A stretch of 64,000 nucleotides of DNA, taken from NCBI GenBank assembly GCA_947497485.1, contig CANMHB010000010.1:1-64000 (forward strand). Reading direction: 5' to 3'. The notes under the pieces were generated by a model that worked only from the letters and a program-made list of their open reading frames with translations, ran no database searches and was not told where the DNA came from. This stretch comes from Flavobacteriales bacterium (GTDB taxonomy: Bacteria > Bacteroidota > Bacteroidia > Flavobacteriales_D > Crocinitomicaceae). Below, one piece after another: positions 28,094-37,330 of the stretch. The first letter of the stretch is position 1, and every line of letters starts with the position of its first letter. The position numbers and the translations under genes were made by a program.

Positions 28094-29782
28094 AAACGGA
28101 TCACTATTTCCTTTTCTCTCAACCTCAACTCCATTGCTAAACATTTTCTGAACTGATACTTTTCCATTTCGATCGAAAATCACAAACCAGCCATCCTTTA
28201 AACCATCTTTATAATGAATTTCGCTATGAAGCTCCCCTCGCCTGCCAAATTCTTTCATCACACCGTGTAACTTCCCTTTTTTGTATTGTGTAATGTACGT
28301 AGGAATAACCCCACCAGGATAATAGTCATACCACGTGCCCTGTTTTAAACCATTTTTATATTGACCTTTTGCTTTAATTTCATAATCCAGATGAGAAAAA
28401 GCCTCATATTTTCCATGTGGAACGCTTACTAATTGACTCATCCCCATAATAACAACATCATTGGAGTTATTTTTAACTTTTGACAATTTGTAGGTATAAA
28501 TTTCTTTTAATCTTCCATTGTTATAGTAATCGCGCCATTCTCCTACTTTCAAATCATCTTTGTACGTGCCTTCTAGGACGAGCGTTTTTTCAGGTGTATA
28601 TGAAACCCACTTACCATTTAATTTTCCATCTTTAAAAGTTGACATATTCTTCAATACGCCATTGTTCCAATAATTTCGCCACTCACCATTCTCTTTTCCA
28701 CGCAGGTATTTGCCTTCCATTAAAAGAGTTCCGTCTTCATACCAAGTTTCCCATAATCCCTCACGGACGTCATTTGCATAAGAGCCTTTTCTGTAATCAA
28801 TGCCGTTTTTATAGAAATAATGCCATTCGCCGTGTTTTTTACCATTCTGGAAATTTGCTTTATAAGAGAGTTCACCTGATGAAAAATAGTAATTCCAAGG
28901 CCCATGTTGTAAATTATTCTCAAATGTACCCTCCATTTCTAACTTTCCTTCAGCATTTTTCCATATCCATTTCCCTGTCTTCCATCCATTGCTGTAGGTT
29001 CCCGAAGACAAGGTGTCGCCATTCTCAAAATAAACTTCATATGGCCCATTTAATGAATCATTGGAATAATGAGCGCGTTTTACTAAGATTCCATCAATGG
29101 TAAAAAACTCCCACTTTCCTTGTTTTTTTCCTTCCAAAAATTCACCACTTACCGATAACATTCTTCCAGCAGTATATTCAGAAAAAGGACCTGTTTTTAA
29201 TCCGTTTTTAAACGTGTAGTATTCCTTTGGTGAACCATTGATATAAAAAGTTTGGATATACCCATTTCCGTCAACGATTGTTTGAGTTTGGGCAGAATCA
29301 TTTTCCCAAAATTGTTTCAAATAGACCGTATCATTACTAACTAACTCTACTTTTTTCTTGCGACCATCATCATAAAAATATTCCCATTTACCATCTGGAC
29401 TTCCCATGACATAATTTCCAGAAATAATCAATTTACCATCTTTGTTCCATTCTTTGTAGCTACTATCAGGAACATTAAAAACAAAAAAACCTGTGCTTTT
29501 TACCTTTTTATCCGGGAAATAAAGAGTTTGTTTACCATGCATTCTGTTTCGATAGAAGTTACTTTCTTCCTCTAGTTCTCCTGTGTATGAATAAAATAAC
29601 CACTTACCATGTTTTTCGGTTGTATTTGGTAAAATTTCGCTTATATAATATGAACCTGTTGCTTGAAGTTTTTTATTTTCCGCATCCCAATATAATCGAG
29701 TTTTTGGAGATAAATTCTCAGTCAATACTTTTTGACCAAAAATTAGGTATGGAAATAACAAAAGGTATATCAATAACTTCAT
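28085..29782 (-). CDS. Secreted MORN-repeat (YwqK-like) protein
   Basis: 565 residues with a signal peptide ([17 protein letters not shown]). About 20 MORN_2 repeats of roughly 22-24 residues cover the protein, each with the pattern NGxxxGxWxxYxxxG(x)L ([45 protein letters not shown]). Automatic pipelines name this repeat family YwqK antitoxin, but the signal peptide and length argue for an envelope protein, possibly binding a surface partner. It is a paralogue in repeat type of the gene at 43852. The first bases after its stop overlap rsmA. Confidence 0.88.
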   Translation of the reverse strand: MKLLIYLLLFPYLIFGQKVLTENLSPKTRLYWDAENKKLQATGSYYISEILPNTTEKHGKWLFYSYTGELEEESNFYRNRMHGKQTLYFPDKKVKSTGFFVFNVPDSSYKEWNKDGKLIISGNYVMGSPDGKWEYFYDDGRKKKVELVSNDTVYLKQFWENDSAQTQTIVDGNGYIQTFYINGSPKEYYTFKNGLKTGPFSEYTAGRMLSVSGEFLEGKKQGKWEFFTIDGILVKRAHYSNDSLNGPYEVYFENGDTLSSGTYSNGWKTGKWIWKNAEGKLEMEGTFENNLQHGPWNYYFSSGELSYKANFQNGKKHGEWHYFYKNGIDYRKGSYANDVREGLWETWYEDGTLLMEGKYLRGKENGEWRNYWNNGVLKNMSTFKDGKLNGKWVSYTPEKTLVLEGTYKDDLKVGEWRDYYNNGRLKEIYTYKLSKVKNNSNDVVIMGMSQLVSVPHGKYEAFSHLDYEIKAKGQYKNGLKQGTWYDYYPGGVIPTYITQYKKGKLHGVMKEFGRRGELHSEIHYKDGLKDGWFVIFDRNGKVSVQKMFSNGVEVERKGNSDPFSP

Positions 29783-29810
29783 AAGTATAAAATAAGGAAA
29801 ATTAATCTTG

Positions 29811-30473
29811 TTACGTTTTTGGGATAAGATTTTGAAGAATTAGAAAAACACCAAATAAACAAAATACGATTCCAATGACCCTATTAAGTGCGATTAGTAA
29901 CTTTTGATTAACAAGAGGTCTTAGCTTTTTTGCTGCTAAAATTTTAAGAATGTCCACGCCGAAGAACGTAAGAAGCACAATAGCAATAAAAAGGAAAACC
30001 CATCCTAAACTTGATTTATCAGGCGCAAACTGATTTGCAAAAGAGGCCACACTCAACCAATAGAAAATAACCAAAGGATTAGCGAAATTTAAAAGAAATC
30101 CTTTTACGCCCAACATAATATAATCCTTTGTCTGCGTGACCGGATAATTAACAACAGCATCGGTATCAATCAAATCGCTTTCAAAGTTTACTGGTTTTTT
30201 AAAAAATGTAAATAACCCATAAATAATGAAAATCGTTCCACCAATAAACCCAAATAATATTTTATTGGATGCTGTATCTAAACCTTTGATTTGTTCCATA
30301 AACATTACTGCAATGAGAATATATAGAACATCACTTAAAAAAACTCCTAGGTCGAATGATATTGCAGCTCTAAAACCTTTTGTGATACTTGTTTCGAGTA
30401 AAATAAAAAAAACTGGTCCGACTAGAATACTCAATAAGAATCCGATACTAAAAGCCTGAATGAAAAACTGCAT
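29811..30473 (-). CDS. LysE family exporter
   Basis: 220 residues, about six membrane spans, with the LysE/RhtB N-terminal signature (FSIGFLLSILVGPVFFILLE) and the conserved second-half motif GFLLNFANPLVIFYWLSV (about 123-140). The family exports amino acids or related small molecules; the substrate is not predictable. Its ATG sits four bases after a -7 box. It is divergent from the acidic protein at 30589. Confidence 0.9.
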   Translation of the reverse strand: MQFFIQAFSIGFLLSILVGPVFFILLETSITKGFRAAISFDLGVFLSDVLYILIAVMFMEQIKGLDTASNKILFGFIGGTIFIIYGLFTFFKKPVNFESDLIDTDAVVNYPVTQTKDYIMLGVKGFLLNFANPLVIFYWLSVASFANQFAPDKSSLGWVFLFIAIVLLTFFGVDILKILAAKKLRPLVNQKLLIALNRVIGIVFCLFGVFLILQNLIPKT

Positions 30474-30477
30474 AATG

Positions 30478-30485
30478 CAAAATTA
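30478..30485 (-). promoter_or_regulatory. -7 box of the LysE gene, leaderless configuration
   Basis: Minus strand TAATTTTG, exact match, followed by CATT and the ATG at 30473. Confidence 0.6.
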
Positions 30486-30537
30486 GCAGATGATTTAATC
30501 TATTTTCAGTAAAAATCTTGATATTGTCTATAATCTA

Positions 30538-30570
30538 TTGTTCATAATTCATACAATCTACTTACATTTG
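30538..30570 (+). promoter_or_regulatory. Promoter of the acidic 119-residue protein
   Basis: TTG (30538-30540), 22 nt, TACATTTG (30563-30570); leader about 15 nt. Confidence 0.55.
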
Positions 30571-30588
30571 TGCTGAAATTTAAATTCT

Positions 30589-30948
30589 ATGAAAACTGCG
30601 ATTGCTAATCAAAAACTAGATGCCATCATTGCAAATGTCGAGAAAAAAGGTGTTGAAGCACCAAAACTCGTGGAAGATTTAAAAGCATTAAGGGAGTTAG
30701 CTATCAAAGAGCAGGATCCACTTGTCGTTAAAGTTCTTCGTCTTACCTACGAATTTATTTCTGAAAATGAATGTTTCGATGTTGAAGCGCAGTATGAAGA
30801 GGATGAAGAAGGGAATGAATATCCGATTGAAATTGATGACAAAGAGAATTTATTGTACTTACTAAATCTTCTCAAAAACGCTGAACATAAAATCAATCGA
30901 GAAGAAATTAAAGACTATCGTTCTTCACTGAAGCTGGAACTTTATTAA
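30589..30948 (+). CDS. Small acidic cytoplasmic protein, unknown
   Basis: 119 residues, no signal peptide or membrane span, predominantly helical with an acidic loop (AQYEEDEEGNEYPIEIDDKE, about 74-93). It is rich in Glu, Lys and Leu and could be a helical bundle or adaptor. No family recognised. It has its own promoter and a terminator-like hairpin 100 bases downstream, so it is a single-gene unit. Confidence 0.75.
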   Translation: MKTAIANQKLDAIIANVEKKGVEAPKLVEDLKALRELAIKEQDPLVVKVLRLTYEFISENECFDVEAQYEEDEEGNEYPIEIDDKENLLYLLNLLKNAEHKINREEIKDYRSSLKLELY

Positions 30949-31046
30949 TTTTTTAAATTCCAAAGCAACCATTAATGTTCTTTGTTCGTCTTTAATGTGT
31001 CGAACAAAAACGTTTGTTCATTTTGGTTTTATATTAACTTGCAGAG

Positions 31047-31101
31047 ACCTGAAAAGAATTTTAGCAGATTAATTCTTCTATTTTTCTTTTCAGGTTTTTT
31101 T
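31047..31101 (+). terminator. Terminator-like nested hairpin
   Basis: Outer 12-bp inverted repeat (31047-31058 ACCTGAAAAGAA with 31084-31095) followed by seven T, with an inner repeat AAGAATT / AATTCTT in the loop that can form an alternative stem. It lies about 100 bases after the acidic-protein gene; the T-run runs into the stop codon of the converging nuclease gene. The long loop makes it atypical. Confidence 0.55.
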
Positions 31102-33898
31102 ATGTGCAATAACCACAATACTTCGCTTCTGCTTCGTGCTCAAATGCAATCTCCAAATTGTATATCTCATTTAATAAAACTTCGGTTAACTCTTTAAAAA
31201 TCTCCGTCATACCTGATATCCCATCTACATAAGAAAGCTTAAAAGGCTGATTCGACTTGACTAATGAAAGAATTATTGCTTCATCGGGAAAGCAGTTATA
31301 CTTCTTTTGAAAGAATAGGCAATACAACGATAATTGAAGGGCGTGTTTGGTCTTCAAAAATGAATGTTTAATCCCCTCTGGAAGTAGTTTAAATTTCACA
31401 TCATCATCGCTTACACGTCCCGATTTATAGTCGATAACTCGGTACTTCTCCCCAACACGGTCAATTCGATCAATGTATCCTTTGAATTTTATGTTTTTCT
31501 TAACGCCATTAATTTCTATCTCAAACTCAGTGTTCAATGGAGCTTCAACTTGTTCAATATAAACTTGCTCAGATGTATTATTCAAAAACTCTTTTTCATC
31601 AACTAAGACTTTTCGTGTGATTTCCAAAGCCATTTCGTAACTCAACAAATTCTTGCCCTTATTAAAAAGTTCTTCATCACCACCAAAATATTCTAAAAAC
31701 TGTTCATGTAAAATATGCTTGTAGTCATCAATCATTTTATCTATGTCTGCCGGTAAAATGTTCCGAGGTGGCGGTGAAACATAATTCCCTTCGTCATCAC
31801 GCTGAGCAAAAGGTTTAAATAGGATTTCAAGTGTTTTATGAATAAATGAACCAAATGTATTGGATTCAACTCCTTCCTCAACTGCCTTTTCTTCACCGAA
31901 TTCAACCAAATAGCGGTAATAGAAATCAAGCGGACAAGTCAAATATTTATTCAAAGCAGAAGCGGAAATCGACTTTTCAAAAAAGGAATCCAATCGTTCA
32001 ATTATTTCCGGTTTCTTGGATACAACATTAGCTGGCAGCTCAGTCAATTCAGGGAAAGGGATTGTGTAAAAATGATGCTTGAGTTTAATATTCGGATTAA
32101 TTTTTGAGAGCTCAAGTTGTAATTGCAATAGATACCTGCTTGCCTCATTACTACTAATTTGTTCGACAGCAGTAGTATAAGTAATAAACATTTCCCTTGA
32201 ATGGTGAAGCAAGCGGTAAAAATGATGTGCATAAATACCTTGTTTATCGCGCGTTGAAGGCAATCCCAATCCATACCTTAAATCCATTGGAATAATTGAC
32301 TTAACAGGGTTGGTTCCTGGGAGTTTCCCTTCATTGAAGCCCAACACAAATACACGTTCAAAATCCATCAATCGAGTTTCCAAAAGACCCATTATCTGCA
32401 AACCATTGGTAGGATTGCCGTGAAAAGCGATGCTTTTTTGATTCCAATGTTGATAAAACAACGATTTAAAGCTTCTAAGTGACATTTCCGGAATTCCTTC
32501 TTCAATAATTTGTTGAAACGTTAACAACGAATCATCAAAAATCATAACGACGTTTCGTTCAAATTCAGAAGTTTGCGGCATTGATTCAAGCAGAATTGCA
32601 TTTAAGTAGCGAATTTGGCGCATCGCAATTTTCCAATCATTTTTCCAATTTAGCGATAATGCCTTCATTAAGTTATTGGCTGTTTCGCCGATAATTAGAT
32701 TGTCAATATTCTGAAATATTTTATTTTTCCGAATCGTTTCTTGTTCAAGCCTAATAAGTTGGTGTTTTTCTTTTTCATCCAAGGAAGCTAGAACAAGTAC
32801 ATTATTAATTGTTCTTTGCAAATCCTTGTAATAAAAGGCATTACTTTTAAAACGTAGCTTATTTTCTTGAATGTCAAAAATCAGTTCAACCCAAGATTTT
32901 ATTGGTGTTTGACTTAGTGGTAGACCGAGGGTGATATTCGCCTTACCAACCGAGGCTGGAATATTTTTTACCATTGCGCCGATTAGTGACTCATCACTCA
33001 AAAGAACTAAGGTTTCATTAATTTCTTCGGGAGATAATTTTTCAAGTTCTGTTGCAGCAACTTTAACCTGACCAGTATGTTGCGGACATTCCACCACACT
33101 AATATTTAATTCTTTTTTAACTAGTTCATTTGAAATAAATTGAGGTTCTTTAATCTCAAGAAACGCCAAGTTTTTACGAAGAAAGGCTCCTGCTTCGTGT
33201 AGTTTATTTTCCAAATAATAGTTATCGGCGTCAATAATGAACTCTGCACGCCTTCTTTTCATCAGCTTTTTTATGATTGTCAATTCTGAAAGAGACAAGG
33301 CATTAAATCCAGCGAAAATGAAATAACGATTGTCATTTTTATCGAACAAAACTTCTTGGTCCTCGGCAAGTTGTCGATAAGCCAAACCAGCCGTGACAAA
33401 TCCTTTGGCACGAATATTCTCATGTAATTGAGCATAATAATTGGGGATTCTATCCCAGAACTCCATAAATTTCTTCTGTGATTGAGAAAGCTTATCTTCA
33501 TCGATTTTCCAACTTTCTAACTCCTTAATTGCTTTTAAATTCTTAAACACCTGATTGTAATCAAGCATATACCGATCAATATCATCAAAATCGCTAAGAA
33601 GAATCGATCCCCAATTCAGAAATTCTTCGAAACTTTCATTGCGCCCTTCTTCAGTTTCACGATACATTTCGAATAGACTAATTAGCAGCCTTGTGTTATC
33701 TTTTATCGGTTTTGAATGTTTTTTAACCCATCGATCAATCGTCGTTATTTCAGGCGAAAAAATTGGCTTTCCATACGCTGAAACCAATGCTTCCGATAAA
33801 TATTTTGTTGCACGTTCTGATGGCAATATGATTGTCAAACTGCGTAAATCGATGTTCTTTTCTTTGATTTGTTTTGCTAGCTGTAAGATAAATTTCAT
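31100..33898 (-). CDS. AddB-like PD-(D/E)XK nuclease, helicase-exonuclease subunit
   Basis: 932 residues. The N-terminal half looks like an inactivated helicase of the AddB type: it lacks a P-loop (LTIILPSERATKYL at the N-terminus) but keeps the domain with FVLGFNEGKLPGT (about 520). The C-terminal nuclease has GYIDRIDRV (about 807) and VIDYKSGRV (about 821), the D and DxK elements. Family iron-sulfur cysteines are C in LTCPLDFYYRY (about 652) and the CxxC at the extreme C-terminus (YCGYCT, then stop); the usual fourth Cys is not seen. It should act with AddA in recombinational end processing. The ATPase gene upstream ends one base before it. Confidence 0.85.
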   Translation of the reverse strand: MKFILQLAKQIKEKNIDLRSLTIILPSERATKYLSEALVSAYGKPIFSPEITTIDRWVKKHSKPIKDNTRLLISLFEMYRETEEGRNESFEEFLNWGSILLSDFDDIDRYMLDYNQVFKNLKAIKELESWKIDEDKLSQSQKKFMEFWDRIPNYYAQLHENIRAKGFVTAGLAYRQLAEDQEVLFDKNDNRYFIFAGFNALSLSELTIIKKLMKRRRAEFIIDADNYYLENKLHEAGAFLRKNLAFLEIKEPQFISNELVKKELNISVVECPQHTGQVKVAATELEKLSPEEINETLVLLSDESLIGAMVKNIPASVGKANITLGLPLSQTPIKSWVELIFDIQENKLRFKSNAFYYKDLQRTINNVLVLASLDEKEKHQLIRLEQETIRKNKIFQNIDNLIIGETANNLMKALSLNWKNDWKIAMRQIRYLNAILLESMPQTSEFERNVVMIFDDSLLTFQQIIEEGIPEMSLRSFKSLFYQHWNQKSIAFHGNPTNGLQIMGLLETRLMDFERVFVLGFNEGKLPGTNPVKSIIPMDLRYGLGLPSTRDKQGIYAHHFYRLLHHSREMFITYTTAVEQISSNEASRYLLQLQLELSKINPNIKLKHHFYTIPFPELTELPANVVSKKPEIIERLDSFFEKSISASALNKYLTCPLDFYYRYLVEFGEEKAVEEGVESNTFGSFIHKTLEILFKPFAQRDDEGNYVSPPPRNILPADIDKMIDDYKHILHEQFLEYFGGDEELFNKGKNLLSYEMALEITRKVLVDEKEFLNNTSEQVYIEQVEAPLNTEFEIEINGVKKNIKFKGYIDRIDRVGEKYRVIDYKSGRVSDDDVKFKLLPEGIKHSFLKTKHALQLSLYCLFFQKKYNCFPDEAIILSLVKSNQPFKLSYVDGISGMTEIFKELTEVLLNEIYNLEIAFEHEAEAKYCGYCT

Positions 33899-33899
33899 T

Positions 33900-35030
33900 T
33901 TATTTTCGAGTTAAAAATGTTAAGTAAGTAGAACGATTTACAGTTTTAAAAATAACATCTGGATAATAAGTTTTGAAAAGAGGTGATTCTTTGAGCATCT
34001 TTTTCTTTTCTAGTGAAAATTTATAGGCATTTTTCGAACCTTGTTGGAATTCAAGAAAATCGAGTTGTTGTCTGGTATGACTTCTCCAAAAATAGTATTG
34101 AACCTCTTTCCCATTTATTTTATTCCATTTTATTCTTTCAGAAACTAACCAATTTTTCCAAAGTAATTCTTCATCCATTCGCATAGGCAAAGGATTAAAG
34201 TTTTGAATGATTCCATTTCGAATTCCATTGTCACAGAAATAAATCAAGTGAGTTTTCTTTAATTCATATTTCTGCTCTGTGTGAAAGCTCGGTATTAAGA
34301 AAATTAAATTTGCTTTCTGAAATAATTTCAAATAGCGTTCAGCTGTTTCGTTATCAACATTGGCTCTTTCAGCTATTTGATTATAGGATACAGGTTGACC
34401 AAACAAATGAGCCGCTGTTTGCAATATACGAATCATAGATTCCTTTTTATTCACCCGATCCTCGACACCCAACTTTGTTGAATTTAGAATTTGATTTGTA
34501 ATTTCAGTCAACAATTCTGAACTATTTTCTGGTAAATTGGCTACTTGCGGGTAACTTCCAAAAACTAATCGTTGTTCCAATCTTTGTTCTTCATTGACCA
34601 TTCCAAATTGTTGAGTCAGCTCATAATATGTCAGTTCCGGAAAGTGAAACTCCAATCCACCCCATTTAAGTGCCTCCTTTAATTCACTTACAATTGGTGG
34701 TTCAAATGCGCAACAAAGAACAACTGATGTTTTTATTTTTTCAGCCAAAATCTCATCTAACAACAACTGCAGTGAATCGAACAATTGTGCATCTCCCAAA
34801 ACGAAAAAAGGTTGTTGATTGAAATACCATGTAAGCTCTTCCTTACTTAATTTATTAAATTTTTTCCTGATTTTTTCATTGCGAAAATCAATTGTCTCAA
34901 AACGAAAATCCAAATCATTGAGACATTTTGATGCAAATGAAACTTTTCCAACCCCATAAGGACCAGATAACAAAATTATTCGGTTCGACTTTAATTGATT
35001 TTTAATTGTCTCTTCAAAAACGCGGTTCAT
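33900..35030 (-). CDS. AAA ATPase with DUF4143
   Basis: 376 residues. Walker A GPYGVGKVSF (23-32), with Val after GK rather than Thr/Ser, followed by Ser. The Walker B region reads PFFVLGDAQLF (about 92-102). A winged helix segment (VSYNQIAERANVDNETAERYLKLF) and DUF4143 (about 240-376) follow; DUF4143 ends in a nuclease-like fold in this family. The protein is typical of the abundant ATP-binding/DUF4143 family, whose substrates are unknown. It is the first gene of a two-gene unit with the AddB-like nuclease. Confidence 0.85.
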   Translation of the reverse strand: MNRVFEETIKNQLKSNRIILLSGPYGVGKVSFASKCLNDLDFRFETIDFRNEKIRKKFNKLSKEELTWYFNQQPFFVLGDAQLFDSLQLLLDEILAEKIKTSVVLCCAFEPPIVSELKEALKWGGLEFHFPELTYYELTQQFGMVNEEQRLEQRLVFGSYPQVANLPENSSELLTEITNQILNSTKLGVEDRVNKKESMIRILQTAAHLFGQPVSYNQIAERANVDNETAERYLKLFQKANLIFLIPSFHTEQKYELKKTHLIYFCDNGIRNGIIQNFNPLPMRMDEELLWKNWLVSERIKWNKINGKEVQYYFWRSHTRQQLDFLEFQQGSKNAYKFSLEKKKMLKESPLFKTYYPDVIFKTVNRSTYLTFLTRK

Positions 35031-35242
35031 TGATCCTTTTTTATCGCTAAATTTAATGTTTTTATGCGGAACAATTTCTTAAAAATTGCCTTAATTAAGG
35101 GTTATGAATATTTGTTTTTAAATGAATTCAATCCCTTCTTTCCAAATAAACTAAATTAATTCTCGGATTTTTTTTTGCCAAACATGTTATAAGATGATTT
35201 TTATTGCGTTTAGAGAATCGTTATTAAAAATAGGTATTAATT

Positions 35243-36934
35243 ATGTCGGCCATTTCAACAAAAATTAAAAATCAAAACAATTCTATTTTAGATGCTGTAT
35301 CATCTGTATACAAGCAATCTGAACATGCTGGTTTGAACCAGGAACTGATTAAGTCGTTAGATAAAGAGTTGAAAATAGTCTCCAAGTACCTTAAATGTTC
35401 AAAAGAGGAGGCTTTCATTTTTTCGAATTTCATTACGATGAACCTTTTTGGAGATGTAATTGATATGATTGAGGTTTTCCGTTTCTTCAAAATTACACCT
35501 TTCGATATTGTACCTTACATGCCCGCACTCAATGAATTGATTGAAAAAAAACTGGTCATTAAAAAAAGGGTTAGACGTCGTTCAGACGATGCTATGAGAA
35601 GGTATCAATACACGATTCCTAGTGAAATTATTGATGCTTTAATGAATCAAAAGCCTTTACCAAAAAGAAAACAAGAAAATTTAGTTGACCAATTTGAAGT
35701 AATCGGCAAAATGTACGATGTGATTGCTGACTGCATTGATGATTCGCTTGAACCAGAGGAAATGCAGGCAGAATTGGAAGAAATTCATAAAACCAATCGT
35801 GACTTTCCATTAATTGATCATCTTTTCAAAATGGACATTACAGAAACCGATAGAGTTATTTTCCTTTTTGTTATTTGGAAATCGATGAATGGTGCGATTT
35901 ACGTCGATATTGATGACCCAATCAACTCCATCTTTTCCTCAGCTTCACGAAAAGTAAAATACCTTCAAGGCATTTATTCTAGAGATAATCGATTAATTAA
36001 ACAAGAATGGGTTGAATATAGTCAAGGAAGGTTTTATAATGATATGGAATTGTCAATAACCGATAAGACCAGCGAGTTATTAAAAACTCATGGAATCAAT
36101 ATCTTGAAGCCAAAAGCCAAGAATAATACCATAAAACCTGAAACGATAGCAGGTAAAGAATTATTCTATGAGAATGAAGAAAAAGCCCAAATTTCGAAAG
36201 TGCAAAATATGATGCAAGTCGAAACCTACGGCGAACTAATGAAACGGCTTTCAAATAAAGGTTTGCCTCAAAATATGAACATTTTACTCTTTGGTGCGCC
36301 CGGCACTGGTAAAACTGAAACCGTGCTTCAACTTGCTAAAATTTCAGGAAGGGAAATAATGAAAGTTGACATTAGTCAATCTAAATCCATGTGGTTTGGA
36401 GAAAGTGAGAAATTGGTTAAAAAAATCTTCAGCGATTACGCCCAGTTAAAAAAGGATTGCGCACTCGAGCCCATCTTATTTTTTAATGAAGCTGATGCCA
36501 TTCTTGCAACGCGAAAAGATAATACGAAGGGCAACGTTGCACAAACAGAAAATGCAATTCAAAACATACTTTTGGAAGAACTTGAAAACTTTAACGGAAT
36601 ATTTATTGCAACAACCAATTTAGCCGAAAATCTCGACAAAGCTTTTGATAGAAGATTTTTATTTAAAATAAAATTTCAAAAGCCAAATCCCGCGGCAAGA
36701 GCATCTATTTGGATGAGTAAACTCGAAAAATTAAATGAATCTGACGCGCTTCAACTTGCTGAACGATTTGATTTAACAGGCGGTCAAATTGACAACATCA
36801 TTCGAAAGGTTGAAATTGAAAACCTTATTAACGATGAAACAATTACCCTTGAAAAACTAGCGGAATTTTGCGAACAAGAAATAATTCTTCAATCACGCAG
36901 CGGCAGTAGAATTGGATTTGGAAATGCTGCCTAA
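35243..36934 (+). CDS. AAA+ ATPase (ATP-binding protein of the COG0464 type)
   Basis: 563 residues. The N-terminal 300 are helical and carry no recognised domain; residues 300-530 form one AAA+ module: Walker A GAPGTGKT (about 350-357), Walker B ILFFNEADAI (about 411-420, Asn at the position usually Asp), sensor 1 IATTNL, arginine fingers DRRFLFKIKF, and the lid. A single AAA module with a long helical N-terminus suggests a hexameric unfoldase or remodeller. It is a single-gene unit, divergent from the DUF4143 ATPase with 212 bp between, in which no convincing promoter match was found. Confidence 0.87.
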   Translation: MSAISTKIKNQNNSILDAVSSVYKQSEHAGLNQELIKSLDKELKIVSKYLKCSKEEAFIFSNFITMNLFGDVIDMIEVFRFFKITPFDIVPYMPALNELIEKKLVIKKRVRRRSDDAMRRYQYTIPSEIIDALMNQKPLPKRKQENLVDQFEVIGKMYDVIADCIDDSLEPEEMQAELEEIHKTNRDFPLIDHLFKMDITETDRVIFLFVIWKSMNGAIYVDIDDPINSIFSSASRKVKYLQGIYSRDNRLIKQEWVEYSQGRFYNDMELSITDKTSELLKTHGINILKPKAKNNTIKPETIAGKELFYENEEKAQISKVQNMMQVETYGELMKRLSNKGLPQNMNILLFGAPGTGKTETVLQLAKISGREIMKVDISQSKSMWFGESEKLVKKIFSDYAQLKKDCALEPILFFNEADAILATRKDNTKGNVAQTENAIQNILLEELENFNGIFIATTNLAENLDKAFDRRFLFKIKFQKPNPAARASIWMSKLEKLNESDALQLAERFDLTGGQIDNIIRKVEIENLINDETITLEKLAEFCEQEIILQSRSGSRIGFGNAA

Positions 36935-36950
36935 GTTTTCAAGCTATTTA

Positions 36951-37280
36951 CTATTTTTTTGAATCGTTGTTGTTCCTTTTAGCAATATGAACTCTAAACG
37001 CCATAATTGATGGAAATCCGAATAATAAGCAAAAAGCGAGCGCATATCCTCTTGGCAATAAATAGAAATCTTTAATTCCTTCCAAATCACTGGGGTCGTA
37101 ACCAAGACCGATAAAGTACGAAAGACTCAAGGGAATTTCTCTTTTAAGTTCAGTTGCTCCAATTTGTTGAACGATTTCTCCAGGAAAAAGGTTTATGGGA
37201 AAAAGAAAAAGTGGTAACGCAATGGTTAGAAAAGTGATTATGAAAATTGCTGTTGGATTGTATAATATTTTGGAAAACAT
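36951..37280 (-). CDS. Small two-span membrane protein
   Basis: 109 residues from the ATG at 37280 (an in-frame ATG at 37364 would overlap the divergent gene and promoter). Hydrophobic spans at about 9-28 and 78-96 flank a loop of 45 residues with a conserved-looking GYDPSDLEGIKDFYL. The C-terminus is basic and polar. No family recognised. The promoter in front predicts a leaderless mRNA. Confidence 0.7.
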   Translation of the reverse strand: MFSKILYNPTAIFIITFLTIALPLFLFPINLFPGEIVQQIGATELKREIPLSLSYFIGLGYDPSDLEGIKDFYLLPRGYALAFCLLFGFPSIMAFRVHIAKRNNNDSKK

Positions 37281-37283
37281 ACC

Positions 37284-37316
37284 CAAAGTTACTTGAAATC
37301 TATAAATTAGAAGCAA
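37284..37316 (-). promoter_or_regulatory. Promoter with -7 box three bases from the ATG
   Basis: Minus strand TTG (37314-37316), 22 nt, TAACTTTG (37284-37291), then GGT and the ATG at 37280. It serves the two-span membrane protein and lies in a 50-bp divergent gap with the glycosyltransferase gene. Confidence 0.65.
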
Positions 37317-37330
37317 GTTATAAATATAGA

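Noticed and set aside
28085..29782. YwqK-type antitoxin
   Set aside because: Signal peptide, 565 residues of repeats, and no toxin gene next to it; the name reflects only the repeat family.
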